NCBI RefSeq assembly: GCF_007858535.1
Contig: NZ_CP040174.1
Location: 186,001 to 250,000, forward strand
Source: Arthrobacter sp. UKPF54-2
GTDB lineage: Bacteria > Actinomycetota > Actinomycetes > Actinomycetales > Micrococcaceae
Reading direction: 5' to 3'
DNA: 64,000 nt
The notes beneath the pieces are model-generated. The model searched no databases. It was not told the DNA's origin and was given only the letters and a program-made list of their open reading frames with translations. Each line of letters starts with the position of its first letter. Position 1 is the stretch's first letter. A program made the position numbers and the translations under genes. This document shows positions 35,465-44,669 of this stretch, one piece after another.

Positions 35465-37099
35465 ATGAGCAAGAGTTTCGCCGCTGCACAGCAGACGAAG
35501 CAGCCGGCAACGGGCGCCCTCACCGACCCGGTCCGCTACCCGTCCGGGTCCGGCCCGCGCGTCCTTACCAAGCGCGCCTTCCTGCTGATCCTGCTGACCC
35601 TGCTGGTGCCCGGCAGCGCGCAGACCGTTGCCGGCAACCGCAGGCTGGGGCGGACCGCGCTCCGGGTGACGTTGACGGTCTGGACGCTGGTCCTCGTGGC
35701 GCTCATCCTGGCGCTGGTTTCCCGCCCCACCCTGATCAACCTGGTCGCCGACCCCGTCACCTCGCTGGCGCTGGTCATCGTGCTCACCGCCCTGGCCCTG
35801 GGCTGGGCGGTGCTGTTCATCAACACGCTGCGCCTGATCCGGCCCGCGCTGCTCGAAACCCGGGCGCGCGCCGCCGTCGTCGTCGCCCTGGTCCTGGCCA
35901 TGCTGCTCAGCAGCGGCAGCCTGGGCTACGCGGCGTACCTGCTGAACGTCGGCCGGGACGCGATCGGCACGATCTTCGCCAGCGGCCCGGCCATGGAACC
36001 CTCCGAGGGCCGCTACAACTTCCTGATGATGGGCGGCGACGCCGGTTCGGACCGCACGGGACGCCGGCCGGACAGCCTCTCCGTGATCAGCGTGGACGCC
36101 AAGACCGGCAAATCCGCCATCATCTCGATCCCGCGCAACCTGCAGAACGCCCAGTTCAGCGAGGACTCGCCGATGCGGAAGATCTATCCGGACGGCTACG
36201 ACTGCGGCAACGAGTGCCTCATCAACGCCATCAACACCGAGGTCACCAACGAACACAAGGATCTCTACCCCGGTGTGGAGGACCCCGGCGCGCAGGCCAC
36301 CCTGGAGGCGGTCTCCGGCACGCTCGGCATCAAGGTCCAGGCCTACGTCCTGGTGGACATGGACGGCTTCGCCAAACTCATCGACGCCATGGGCGGCATC
36401 CGGATCAAGGCCGGCGGCTGGGTGCCGATCAGCGGCGAAACCATCGACGAGGCCAACGGCATCCACGGCATGCCGCTGGGCTGGATCCCCGCCGGAGACA
36501 ACACCCTGGACGGCTACCACGCCCTTTGGTACGGCCGGTCCCGGGAATTCGTCGACGACTACGCCCGCATCGCACGCCAGCAGTGCGTCCAGCAGGCGAT
36601 GCTCAAGCAGCTCGATCCGGCCACCCTGCTGACGAAGTTCGAGGACATCGTCAAGGCTGGCACCAAGGTGGTCGATTCCAACATCTCCGCCGGCCAGCTC
36701 GGCAGCTTCGTGGACCTCGCGATGAAGTCCAAGGGCCAGCCGGTGAGCCGGCTGACCATCGGCCCGCCCGACTTCGATGCCTCCTTCTCCACGGTTCCGG
36801 ACTTCGAGAAGATCCACCAGGCCGTGGACAAGCTGCTGGCCCCGGCACCCGCCGCGGGGGCCGCCGACGATTCGCTCCGGGTGCCGCCCGTGGCGCCCGG
36901 GCCGCTCTCCGCCGCCGGCGGGGCACAGCCGGGCACCCAGCCCGCGCCGTCGCCGACGTCGTCGGATTTCACCCCCGTGACCACCACGCCCGAGGGCGAG
37001 CCGATCACCGAGGAAATGCTCAACGAGTTCAAGCGCAACGGCGATGAGCAGTCCATCCGCAACCTGGTAGCCACCAACGGCCAGTGCGCCCCACTCTAG
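35465..37099 (+). CDS. LytR-CpsA-Psr (LCP) family wall-polymer ligase
   Basis: Membrane enzyme of 544 residues predicted to attach polyprenyl-linked glycopolymers to peptidoglycan. Instead of the single N-terminal segment common in LCP proteins it has about four (about 36-55, 63-84, 97-120, 137-160). The extracytoplasmic LCP core follows, with GGDAGSDRTGRRPDSLSV and SIPRNLQ (pyrophosphate/metal-binding Asp and Arg residues), then YHALWYGRSREFVDDYARIARQQ. The last ~100 residues are Pro/Thr-rich, ending in a short conserved-looking helix and TNGQCAPL. The ATG at 35465 has AGGA upstream. It follows purE by 11 bp and precedes manA. Confidence 0.9.
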   Translation: MSKSFAAAQQTKQPATGALTDPVRYPSGSGPRVLTKRAFLLILLTLLVPGSAQTVAGNRRLGRTALRVTLTVWTLVLVALILALVSRPTLINLVADPVTSLALVIVLTALALGWAVLFINTLRLIRPALLETRARAAVVVALVLAMLLSSGSLGYAAYLLNVGRDAIGTIFASGPAMEPSEGRYNFLMMGGDAGSDRTGRRPDSLSVISVDAKTGKSAIISIPRNLQNAQFSEDSPMRKIYPDGYDCGNECLINAINTEVTNEHKDLYPGVEDPGAQATLEAVSGTLGIKVQAYVLVDMDGFAKLIDAMGGIRIKAGGWVPISGETIDEANGIHGMPLGWIPAGDNTLDGYHALWYGRSREFVDDYARIARQQCVQQAMLKQLDPATLLTKFEDIVKAGTKVVDSNISAGQLGSFVDLAMKSKGQPVSRLTIGPPDFDASFSTVPDFEKIHQAVDKLLAPAPAAGAADDSLRVPPVAPGPLSAAGGAQPGTQPAPSPTSSDFTPVTTTPEGEPITEEMLNEFKRNGDEQSIRNLVATNGQCAPL

Positions 37100-37174
37100 G
37101 CCCGGGCGCCCGGCCACCCGTTACTCCAGCAGGCTCCAGCAGCCAGTCGCTCCCCGCGAGCAGATAAGGACCCC

Positions 37175-38422
37175 GTGTACGAACTTGAGAACGTCCTCCG
37201 GCCCTACGCCTGGGGATCCAGGACCGCGATCGCCGGCCTGCTCGGCCGACCGGCCAGCGGCGGCCCGGAAGCCGAGCTGTGGATCGGTGCCCACCCGGAC
37301 TCGCCCTCCGTGGCGGCCGACGGCGGCGACCGGCTGGCGCTGGACGCGCTGATCGCCGGCGACCCGGAGCACCACCTCGGTGGCGAGAGCGTGGCCGAGT
37401 TCGGTCCGCGGCTGCCGTTCCTGCTCAAGGTCCTCGCCGCCGAGCGGCCGCTGTCCCTTCAGGTGCACCCGACGCTGGAGCAGGCACGGGAGGGGTTCGC
37501 CCGCGAGGAAGCCGCCGGCGTCGACCACGCCGCCGCGACCCGCAACTACAAGGACGCCTCCCACAAGCCGGAAATGATCTTCGCCCTGACGGACTTCGAG
37601 GCGCTGTGCGGTTTCCGGCCCGCGGCGGAGTCGCGCGCCGTCTTCCTGCACCTGGCCTCCTGCTTTGACCTGGCCGGACTGGACCTGCCGCCGCTGATCC
37701 CGCAACTGCTGGATGACCTCGCGCAGCCGGATGAACCGGCCGCCCTGCGGTCAGCCTTCGAGCGGCTGATCGCCGGCGGGGACGACGTCGCCGAGGCGAC
37801 CGCCGCCGTCGTCGCCGCCCTCGTCTCCGGCGCGCCGCTGGGAGCCCACGCGGCGGAGCTGGACACCGCCGTGAACCTCAACGGTGAGTATCCCGGGGAT
37901 CCCGGGGTGCTGATTTCGCTGCTGTTGAACCGGGTTTCGCTGGCGCCCGGGGAGGCCGTGTACCTGCCGGCCGGCAACGTCCACGCCTACCTCCACGGCC
38001 TCGGCATCGAGGTGATGGCCTCCTCGGACAACGTGCTCCGCGGCGGCCTGACGCCCAAATTCGTGGACGTGCCCGAGCTGCTGAAAACGGTTGCCTTCGA
38101 GGCCGTCGCCGTGCCGAGACTCTCCGCCGAGACCACGATGCTGGGCCAGGAACTCTACCGACCCCCGTTCCGGGAATTCGCGCTGCAGCGGGTGGAACTG
38201 CTCCCGGGCGCGGAGCCCGTCCCGCTGGCACAGTCCGGGGCAGCGGTGATCATCGTCGTCGCCGGCGCGGTCCTGCTGGACTCCCCCAGGGGCGATCTCC
38301 AGCTGGCGCACGGCGCGTCCGCATTCCTGCCGGCCGCCGAGGCACCCGTCAACGTGCACCCCGTCGCCGGCGCCACCGGGCCCGCCGTGGCCTTTGCCGT
38401 CACTACCGGAATGAAGGCCTGA
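37175..38422 (+). CDS. manA: Mannose-6-phosphate isomerase, class I
   Basis: Zinc enzyme interconverting fructose-6-P and mannose-6-P; it feeds GDP-mannose and polyprenyl-phosphomannose synthesis and so the protein mannosyltransferase in this window. The 415 residues contain LRPYAWGS, ELWIGAHPDSPS, the zinc-binding LSLQVHPT, a second ligand in SHKPEMIFAL, and VYLPAGNVHAYLHGLG...LRGGLTPKFVD. GTG start. The femX-like gene begins 3 bp after its stop. As I recall, in mycobacteria manA lies between ahcY and DUF3499; here it has moved next to purEK-LCP. Confidence 0.95.
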   Translation: MYELENVLRPYAWGSRTAIAGLLGRPASGGPEAELWIGAHPDSPSVAADGGDRLALDALIAGDPEHHLGGESVAEFGPRLPFLLKVLAAERPLSLQVHPTLEQAREGFAREEAAGVDHAAATRNYKDASHKPEMIFALTDFEALCGFRPAAESRAVFLHLASCFDLAGLDLPPLIPQLLDDLAQPDEPAALRSAFERLIAGGDDVAEATAAVVAALVSGAPLGAHAAELDTAVNLNGEYPGDPGVLISLLLNRVSLAPGEAVYLPAGNVHAYLHGLGIEVMASSDNVLRGGLTPKFVDVPELLKTVAFEAVAVPRLSAETTMLGQELYRPPFREFALQRVELLPGAEPVPLAQSGAAVIIVVAGAVLLDSPRGDLQLAHGASAFLPAAEAPVNVHPVAGATGPAVAFAVTTGMKA

Positions 38423-38425
38423 GCC

Positions 38426-39397
38426 GTGGACTACTTCCTGCAGGGCCCCCACTGGGCCGAGGTACAGCGCGCCCTGGGCCGCACCGTCCACGAAGAGGCG
38501 GGCACGGGCTGGCGGTTCCTCGCCGTCGAGGAAAGCAACCCGGCCGGCAAGCTGCTCTACGTCCCCTACGGCCCGCTGGCCGATTCCTTGGAGGCCTTCG
38601 ACGCCGCGCTTGCGTCCCTGACGGCACTGGCACGCCGGTGCGGGGCGGTGTTCGTCCGGGTTGAGCCGGTCGACGCGGGCTTCACCGCCGCCGACGCCGG
38701 CACCGTGCTGCGCAGCCGGGGCCTGCGTCCCGCACCGGCGAACCTGCAGCCGGAACTGAGCTGGATCGTGGACCTGGACCGCGACTTCAAAGACGTGCTG
38801 GCGGACATGAAGCCGGTGAACCGCAACCTGTACCGCAACATCCACAAGAAGGGTGTGACGTTCCGGTCCAGCCAGGACCCCGCAGAGATTTCCGTGCTGC
38901 TGAGGTTCCTGCACCTGACCGCGGCGCGCAACGGCTTCAAGCCGCAAAGTGACGAGTACCTGAGCCAGGTGGCACGGTCGCTGATGCCGGCCGGCGCGGC
39001 CACGCTCTTCATCGCGGAACTGGAGGGCGAGCCGATCGCCGCGGCCCTGGCGTACGACTCGGCGGACACCCGCACCTACGCCCACGCCGCGCTGGACGAC
39101 ACGCACCGCAAGCTCAGCGCCGGGATTCCGCTGCTGGTGACGCTGATGGCTGACGCCAAGGACAAGGGCCTGGCGCACGTGGACCTCTGGGGTGTGGCGC
39201 CGGCCGACGAGCCCGGCCACAAGTGGGCCGGCTTCACGGCGTTCAAGAAATCCTTCGGCGGCCGTGAAATCGCCTACCCGGGGACCTGGGACCTGCCGGT
39301 GAAGAAACTCCGCTACGGCGCCTACCAGCTCGCCCGGATGGGAGCCCAGACGGGGAAGAAGCTCCTCACCGGCCTGCGCGCCCGGCTCCGGAAGTAG
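38426..39397 (+). CDS. FemA/FemX-like peptidoglycan interpeptide-bridge aminoacyltransferase
   Basis: A 323-residue protein with the double GNAT-like fold of the FemABX family, which uses aminoacyl-tRNA to add bridge amino acids to lipid II. Visible family features are the N-terminal FLQGPHWAEVQRALG, the tRNA/lipid region DMKPVNRNLYRNIHKKGV, AELEGEPIAAALAYDS, and the C-terminal GFTAFKKSFGGREIAYPGTWDLP. The amino acid added cannot be read from sequence. The long helical coiled arm seen in some homologues is absent. GTG start, 3 bp after manA, so probably co-translated. Convergent with galE. Confidence 0.88.
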   Translation: MDYFLQGPHWAEVQRALGRTVHEEAGTGWRFLAVEESNPAGKLLYVPYGPLADSLEAFDAALASLTALARRCGAVFVRVEPVDAGFTAADAGTVLRSRGLRPAPANLQPELSWIVDLDRDFKDVLADMKPVNRNLYRNIHKKGVTFRSSQDPAEISVLLRFLHLTAARNGFKPQSDEYLSQVARSLMPAGAATLFIAELEGEPIAAALAYDSADTRTYAHAALDDTHRKLSAGIPLLVTLMADAKDKGLAHVDLWGVAPADEPGHKWAGFTAFKKSFGGREIAYPGTWDLPVKKLRYGAYQLARMGAQTGKKLLTGLRARLRK

Positions 39398-39407
39398 CCG
39401 CCGGTTC

Positions 39408-40382
39408 CTAGGCTGCCGCTGCGGCCGCGCGCTTCTGGGCGTCGTAGGCGCTGGCCACCATCTCTTCGACGGTGTGGCGCATCTTCCAGTCCAGATCGCG
39501 CGCGGCCAGGGTACCGTCGGCAACGATCCGGTCAGGGTCTCCGGCCCGCCGGGGACCGATCTCGGGATCGAAGTCGATGCCCGTCACCTGGGCCATGGCC
39601 GTCATGATCTGCCGCACGGACAACCCGTCGCCGGAGCCGAGGTTGTAGACGCGTTCCAGCGCCTTGCCTGCAGCGAGGGCCTGCGCCGCGGCCACGTGGG
39701 AGGTCGCGAGGTCTGCAACGTGAACGTAGTCACGCACGCAGGTGCCGTCTTCGGTGTTGTAGTCCGTGCCGTTGATCCGGGGGGTCTTGCCCGAGGTCAG
39801 CGCGCGCAGCACGATCGGGAAAAGGTTGTGGGGGCTGGAGTCGTAGAGCTCGGGCGAGCCGGAACCCACCACGTTGAAGTAGCGCAGCGAAGTGTGCCGC
39901 AGGCCGCGTGCGACGCCCTGGTCACGGATAAGCCACTCCCCGATGAGCTTGCTCTCTCCGTAGGGGGATTCGGGCTGGGTCGGGGTCGCCTCGGTGACGA
40001 CGTCCGCCCTGGGGGTGCCGTAGGTGGCGGCCGAGGAGGAGAAGACCATCTTGTCCACCCCGGCGCGCTCCATCGCCTTCAGCAACTCGGCGGTGCCCGT
40101 GACATTCTGCTCGTAGGTGAGCAACGGCTCCTGCACGGAAACGCCGGCGTACTTGAAGCCCGCGAGGTGGATTACGCCGGTCACGGCATGATCGAGCATC
40201 GTGCGGGCCACCAGGTCCGCGTCGAGGATGCTCCCGTGCACGAACGGCACGCCCTCCGGCACGAACTCCCGGTGCCCGCTCGAGAGTGAGTCCACCACCA
40301 CCGGCGACATCGATGCCGCGCGCAACGCCGCGACCACGTGGGAACCGATATACCCTGCACCGCCAGTAACAAGCCAAGTCAT
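39408..40382 (-). CDS. galE: UDP-glucose 4-epimerase
   Basis: Short-chain dehydrogenase-type epimerase of 324 residues joining UDP-glucose and UDP-galactose. The NAD-binding GGAGYIGSHV is at residues 7-16, the catalytic Ser/Thr in SSAATYG, and Tyr-Lys in YGESKLIGEW; RYFNVVGS and GDGTCVRDYVHV-type motifs follow. It stands apart from galT-galK, which lie 20 kb away, so it probably serves wall polysaccharides as much as galactose use. The ATG is 6 nt after TAGGGT (40389-40394, minus strand), suggesting leaderless expression. The glpX terminator lies just upstream. Confidence 0.95.
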   Translation of the reverse strand: MTWLVTGGAGYIGSHVVAALRAASMSPVVVDSLSSGHREFVPEGVPFVHGSILDADLVARTMLDHAVTGVIHLAGFKYAGVSVQEPLLTYEQNVTGTAELLKAMERAGVDKMVFSSSAATYGTPRADVVTEATPTQPESPYGESKLIGEWLIRDQGVARGLRHTSLRYFNVVGSGSPELYDSSPHNLFPIVLRALTSGKTPRINGTDYNTEDGTCVRDYVHVADLATSHVAAAQALAAGKALERVYNLGSGDGLSVRQIMTAMAQVTGIDFDPEIGPRRAGDPDRIVADGTLAARDLDWKMRHTVEEMVASAYDAQKRAAAAAA

Positions 40383-40451
40383 GGCTCCACCCTATCCAAT
40401 GCCAGCGAAGCAACGGAAAAGCGGCCGGCCGTGGCGCCGGACCGGAAAACG

Positions 40452-40488
40452 CAGGATCCCGGGGCGCAGGGCGCATCCCGGGATCCTG
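40452..40488 (-). terminator. Hairpin after glpX
   Basis: Perfect 12-bp inverted repeat (40452-40463 and 40477-40488, 13-nt loop), 13 bp after the glpX stop on the minus strand. No T-run. It isolates glpX from galE. Confidence 0.7.
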
Positions 40489-40501
40489 TCATGCCAGAAG
40501 G

Positions 40502-41539
40502 CTAGTGCTTGCGGGCGTAGCCCTCCCACTTGCTGGCCTGGTGCTCGCCGTCGACGAACCGGATGGTCCCGGACTTGGAGCGCATCACGATGGACTGGGT
40601 GAGGACCTTGTCCTTGGAGTAGCGCACCCCCTTGAGCAGGTCGCCATCGGTGATGCCGGTCGCGGCGAAGTAGCAGTTGTCGCTGGAGACTAGGTCGTTG
40701 GTGGAGAGGACCCGGTCCAGGTCGTGTCCGGCGTCGATCGCCTTCTGCTTCTCCTCGTCGCTGGTGGGCCAGAGCCGGCCCTGGATGACGCCGCCGAGGG
40801 ACTTGATCGCGCAGGCCGCGACGATGCCTTCCGGGGTTCCGCCGATGCCCATCAGGGCGTCGACGCCGGTGCCGGCACGGGCCGCGGCGATGGCGCCGGC
40901 GACGTCGCCGTCCATGATGAACTTCGTCCGGGCGCCGGCCTCGCGGATCTCCTCGACCAGCGGGCGGTGCCGGTCGCGGTCCAGGATCATCACGTTGAGC
41001 TGGTTGACCTTGACGCCCTTGGCCTTGGCGATCAGGTGCAGGTTCTGCTTGACCGGCAGGCGCAGGTCCACCATGTCGGCGGCCTCCGGGCCGGTGACGA
41101 GCTTTTCCATGTAGAACACGGCGGAGGGGTCGAACATGGAGCCGCGCTCGGCGACGGCCAGGACGGCCAGGGCGTTGTTGATGCCCAGGGCGGTCAGCCG
41201 GGTTCCGTCGATCGGGTCGACGGCGACGTCGCACTCGGGGCCGGTGCCGTCGCCGACACGTTCGCCGTTGAACAGCATGGGGGCTTCGTCTTTTTCGCCT
41301 TCGCCGATGACCACGACGCCGTTGAAGTGGACGGTCTGCAGGAAGGAGCGCATGGCATCGACGGCGGCCCCGTCGGCCTTGTTCTTGTCGCCGAATCCGA
41401 CCCAGTGGCCGCCGGCGATGGCCGCGGCTTCGGTGACGCGGACCAGTTCCAGGGCAAGGTTGCGGTCAGGCTCATCGATTCCGACGGCGAGCGACGGGGA
41501 AAGCGTGGAGTACTTCTGGGTCATGGACGCTGGTGACAC
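40502..41539 (-). CDS. glpX: Fructose-1,6-bisphosphatase, class II
   Basis: Gluconeogenic phosphatase of 345 residues using divalent metal ions. Motifs are GFGDKNKADGAAVDAM, GEGEKDEAPML, the metal-binding DPIDGTRLTALG and GGTPEGIVAACAIK. The GTG at 41539 follows GAAGAGG by 5 nt and adds five residues before MTQKYSTLSP, which is the alternative start. As in mycobacteria (from memory), it sits beside a DUF4245 gene and close to fumC. Confidence 0.95.
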   Translation of the reverse strand: MSPASMTQKYSTLSPSLAVGIDEPDRNLALELVRVTEAAAIAGGHWVGFGDKNKADGAAVDAMRSFLQTVHFNGVVVIGEGEKDEAPMLFNGERVGDGTGPECDVAVDPIDGTRLTALGINNALAVLAVAERGSMFDPSAVFYMEKLVTGPEAADMVDLRLPVKQNLHLIAKAKGVKVNQLNVMILDRDRHRPLVEEIREAGARTKFIMDGDVAGAIAAARAGTGVDALMGIGGTPEGIVAACAIKSLGGVIQGRLWPTSDEEKQKAIDAGHDLDRVLSTNDLVSSDNCYFAATGITDGDLLKGVRYSKDKVLTQSIVMRSKSGTIRFVDGEHQASKWEGYARKH

Positions 41540-41735
41540 GTGAACCTCTTCTTCGAGTGGCGATCGTTGAACCAGCGGCATCCGGTGTCCGGCTGCCGCG
41601 GGGATCCGTCTGTTACTGATCATAGTCGCGGCGGCCGCGATCGGTGCTGGAATGACGCCACCATGAACGGCCCCGCGCCAACGGGCGCCCTCCGGCCGAA
41701 TGTGAGATCGGCTCGGAATGGGCGACTATAGAGGG

Positions 41736-42437
41736 GTGAATGAATTGCAGGACACCCCGCCCGAGGCCGCCGGATCACCGGCCGGCGGAGCATCCCCCGA
41801 AGCCGCGGGCACAGGACCCGAAGCCGCCGGAGCCCAGCCCGTGAAGCCCGTCATCCGGGCGGCTGCCGCCAAGCGGGCCAACGCCTCGGTGATCGGCATG
41901 ATCATCGCCCTGGTCCTGAGCATCGGCGCTTTCCTGCCCGTGGTGCTGATGAACCCGTCCCCCAAGTCCGACGGCTACCGCCCCAACATCAACGTCAGCG
42001 CCATCGCTTCCAACGCGGCAGGTGTGGCGGGATTCACACCGGTGGCCCCGGATACCGGCAACGCATTCCGCTCGAATTACGCCCGCTGGGAGTCCGGCTC
42101 GGGCAGCGGCGTGGCCACCTGGGAGGTCGGCTACCTGACGCCCAAGGACTCCTTCATCGGCCTGGTCCAGACCCGGCAGTCCAATCCGACCTGGCTGCTG
42201 CAGCAGACCAAGAGCGCCCCGGTGACCGGGACGCGGAGCGCCGGCGGCCGCGACTGGCAGCTGCGCGACACCGGCAAGGGCGAGAAGTCCATGGTGCTCG
42301 ACTACCGCGGGACCACAGTGGTCCTGACCGGGCCGGCATCCCTGGAAGAGTTCTCCGTGCTCGCCGCGGCCGTCGTGAAGTCGCTGGAAAGTAATCCGGC
42401 GGCAACAAGTTCCGCTCAGGCCACCCCGGCGCCGTAA
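41736..42437 (+). CDS. DUF4245 domain-containing membrane-anchored protein
   Basis: About 233 residues: a Pro/Ala/Glu-rich cytosolic stretch (1-42), one membrane segment (about 54-74), then an extracytoplasmic domain with FRSNYARWESGSGSGVATWEVGYLTP and SAGGRDWQLRDTG, the DUF4245 core. Function unknown. The start is uncertain: ATG 41718, GTG 41736 and TTG 41745 are all in frame; TATAGAGGGG just before 41736 could act as promoter or ribosome site. Its TAA stop forms part of the -10 hexamer proposed for the next gene. Confidence 0.82.
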   Translation: MNELQDTPPEAAGSPAGGASPEAAGTGPEAAGAQPVKPVIRAAAAKRANASVIGMIIALVLSIGAFLPVVLMNPSPKSDGYRPNINVSAIASNAAGVAGFTPVAPDTGNAFRSNYARWESGSGSGVATWEVGYLTPKDSFIGLVQTRQSNPTWLLQQTKSAPVTGTRSAGGRDWQLRDTGKGEKSMVLDYRGTTVVLTGPASLEEFSVLAAAVVKSLESNPAATSSAQATPAP

Positions 42438-42440
42438 AGT
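42435..42440 (+). promoter_or_regulatory. Candidate -10 element of carbonic anhydrase gene, overlapping a stop codon
   Basis: TAAAGT lies 7 nt before the GTG start at 42448. Its first three bases are the DUF4245 stop codon (42435-42437). No clear -35 box is seen. Confidence 0.5.
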
Positions 42441-42447
42441 AAGCAGG

Positions 42448-43062
42448 GTGACTACTAAGCTGACTCCCGCCCTGGCCTGGCGCCGACTGCGCGAAGGCAA
42501 CGAACGCTTCGTCGCCGGTGAATCCTCCCACCCCAACCAGGATGCCTCGCGGCGCTCCTCGCTGGTGGAGACCCAGAACCCCTTTGCCGTCATCTTCGGT
42601 TGCGCCGACTCCCGCCTCGCCGCCGAAATCATCTTCGACCTGGGCCTCGGCGACGCCTTCGTCGTCCGCACCGCCGGACAGGTGATCGATGACGCGGTGC
42701 TCGGTTCGCTCGAGTACAGCATCGGCGTCCTGGGCGTGCCGCTGATCGTGGTCCTGGGCCACGACAGCTGCGGCGCCGTCATCGCCACCAAGGACGCGGT
42801 GGAGACCGGCCAGATGCCGACCGGCTTCATCCGCAGTCTGGTCGAACGCATCACGCCGTCCGTGCTGACCTCGCTGCGCAACGAGCAGCCGGACGTCAAT
42901 GACATGGTGGTCGAGAACGTCAAGCAGACCTCGCAACGCCTGGTGGACAGCTCCAAGGTGATTTCCGAGGCAGTCGAGAGCGGCCGCGCTGCAGTGATCG
43001 GGCTGGCCTACCGGCTCGCGGAGGGCCGCGCCGACTTGGTCTCCGGAATCGGCGAGCTCTAG
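42448..43062 (+). CDS. Beta-class carbonic anhydrase
   Basis: Zinc enzyme hydrating CO2 to bicarbonate, 204 residues. The zinc ligands are visible: Cys and Asp in GCADSR, then His and Cys in LGHDSCGAV; FVVRTAGQVI completes the active-site signature. The bicarbonate could supply PurK and carboxylases. The GTG start has no ribosome site at the usual place but stands 7 nt after the TAAAGT hexamer, so the message is probably leaderless. fumC follows after 64 bp. Confidence 0.93.
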   Translation: MTTKLTPALAWRRLREGNERFVAGESSHPNQDASRRSSLVETQNPFAVIFGCADSRLAAEIIFDLGLGDAFVVRTAGQVIDDAVLGSLEYSIGVLGVPLIVVLGHDSCGAVIATKDAVETGQMPTGFIRSLVERITPSVLTSLRNEQPDVNDMVVENVKQTSQRLVDSSKVISEAVESGRAAVIGLAYRLAEGRADLVSGIGEL

Positions 43063-43114
43063 AAGCTTCATTTCTGCGCCGGTTCACGGTTTTCGGTGGG
43101 ACGCTTGGGCCGAA

Positions 43115-43120
43115 TAAGCT
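43115..43120 (+). promoter_or_regulatory. Candidate -10 element of fumC
   Basis: TAAGCT placed 6 nt before the fumC ATG. The gap carries no Shine-Dalgarno-like sequence, which favours transcription starting at the start codon. Confidence 0.5.
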
Positions 43121-43126
43121 AGCCCC

Positions 43127-44563
43127 ATGACTTCCACAGCAGATTTGAACACCGAAGAGTTCCGCATTGAACACGACACGATGGGCGAAGTCCGCGTCCC
43201 TGTGAACGCGCTGTACCGTGCCCAGACGCAGCGTGCGGTCGAGAACTTCCCGATCTCCGGCAAGACCCTGGAGCGCGCCCACATCGAAGCCCTCGCCCGG
43301 GTCAAGAAGGCTGCCGCGCAGGCCAACGCCGAACTGGGGGTGCTCGACGGTGAGCTGGCCCAGGCAATCGCCGACGCCGCCGACGAGGTTGCCGCCGGCA
43401 AGTACGACGGCGACTTCCCGATCGACGTGTTCCAGACAGGGTCCGGAACCTCCTCGAACATGAACACCAACGAGGTCCTGGCCGAACTCGCCTCCCGCGC
43501 GCTCAAGGCCGCCGGCAGCGACAAGGTGGTCCACCCGAACGACCACGTCAACGCCTCGCAGTCCTCCAACGACGTGTTCCCGACGTCGGTCCACGTTGCC
43601 GCCACGTCCGCCCTGATCAACGACCTGATCCCGGCGCTGGGCTACCTCGCGGAATCGCTCGAGCGCAAGGCCGCCGAGTTCAAGGACGTCGTGAAGTCCG
43701 GCCGCACGCACCTGATGGACGCCACCCCGGTCACCCTTGGCCAGGAGTTCGGCGGCTACGCCGCGCAGGTCCGCTACGGCATCGAGCGCATCAACGCCTC
43801 CCTCCCCCGCGTCGCCGAGGTCCCGCTCGGCGGCACCGCCGTCGGCACCGGCATCAACACCCCGGCCGGCTTCCCGGAGCGCGTGATCGAGCTGCTCGCC
43901 GCGGACACCGGCCTGCCGCTGACCGAGGCCCGCGACCACTTCGAGGCCCAGGCCAACCGCGACGGCCTGATCGAGGCCTCCAGCCAGCTGCGCAACATCG
44001 CGATCTCCTTCATGAAGATCAACAACGACCTGCGCTGGATGGGCTCCGGCCCCAACACCGGCCTCGGCGAAATCGCGATCCCGGACCTGCAGCCGGGTTC
44101 CTCGATCATGCCCGGCAAGGTCAACCCCGTCATCTGCGAGGCGTCCATCATGGTCTGCGCCCAGGTCATCGGCAACGACACAGCCATCGCCTGGTCCGGC
44201 ACCAACGGCGCCTTCGAGCTCAACGTTGGCATCCCCGTGATGGCCGCCAACCTGCTCGAATCCGTCCGCCTGCTGGCCAACACCAGCCGTGTGATGGCGG
44301 ACAAGATGATCGACGGCATCACCGCCAACGTCGAGCGGGCCCGCTTCCTCGCCGAGGCCTCGCCGTCCATCGTGACGCCGCTGAACAAGTTCATCGGCTA
44401 CGAGAACGCCGCCAAGATCGCCAAGAAGGCCGTCGCCGAGGGTCTGACCATCCGCGAGACCGTCGTGGCGATGGGCTTCCTCGAGCGCGGTGAGCTGACC
44501 GAAGAGCAGCTGGACACCGCCCTCGACGTGATGTCCATGACGCGGCCGCCGCACAAGGCCTAG
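43127..44563 (+). CDS. fumC: Fumarate hydratase, class II
   Basis: Iron-independent TCA-cycle enzyme of 478 residues adding water to fumarate. Motifs of the superfamily are present: the [14 protein letters not shown] region, the HPNDHVN and [10 protein letters not shown] substrate loops, [10 protein letters not shown] with the general acid His, and the signature [12 protein letters not shown]. The ATG is 6 nt after TAAGCT (43115-43120) with no ribosome site between, again a leaderless pattern. A hairpin follows the stop. Confidence 0.97.
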   Translation: MTSTADLNTEEFRIEHDTMGEVRVPVNALYRAQTQRAVENFPISGKTLERAHIEALARVKKAAAQANAELGVLDGELAQAIADAADEVAAGKYDGDFPIDVFQTGSGTSSNMNTNEVLAELASRALKAAGSDKVVHPNDHVNASQSSNDVFPTSVHVAATSALINDLIPALGYLAESLERKAAEFKDVVKSGRTHLMDATPVTLGQEFGGYAAQVRYGIERINASLPRVAEVPLGGTAVGTGINTPAGFPERVIELLAADTGLPLTEARDHFEAQANRDGLIEASSQLRNIAISFMKINNDLRWMGSGPNTGLGEIAIPDLQPGSSIMPGKVNPVICEASIMVCAQVIGNDTAIAWSGTNGAFELNVGIPVMAANLLESVRLLANTSRVMADKMIDGITANVERARFLAEASPSIVTPLNKFIGYENAAKIAKKAVAEGLTIRETVVAMGFLERGELTEEQLDTALDVMSMTRPPHKA

Positions 44564-44594
44564 GCCTTTGCGCCCGCTGCAGCGGGCACCGCGT

Positions 44595-44642
44595 CCGACG
44601 GCGGCGGGCACCTTTCCAGCGAAAGGCGCCGGCCGCCGTCGG
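44595..44642 (+). terminator. Hairpin after fumC
   Basis: Arms 44595-44605 and 44632-44642 are perfectly complementary (11 bp), with a large loop that contains a smaller hairpin. GCTTT follows. A second short hairpin lies at about 44571-44586. Located between convergent fumC and the VWA gene. Confidence 0.7.
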
Positions 44643-44669
44643 GCTTTAACTACCGCCGGAGGCCCGGGC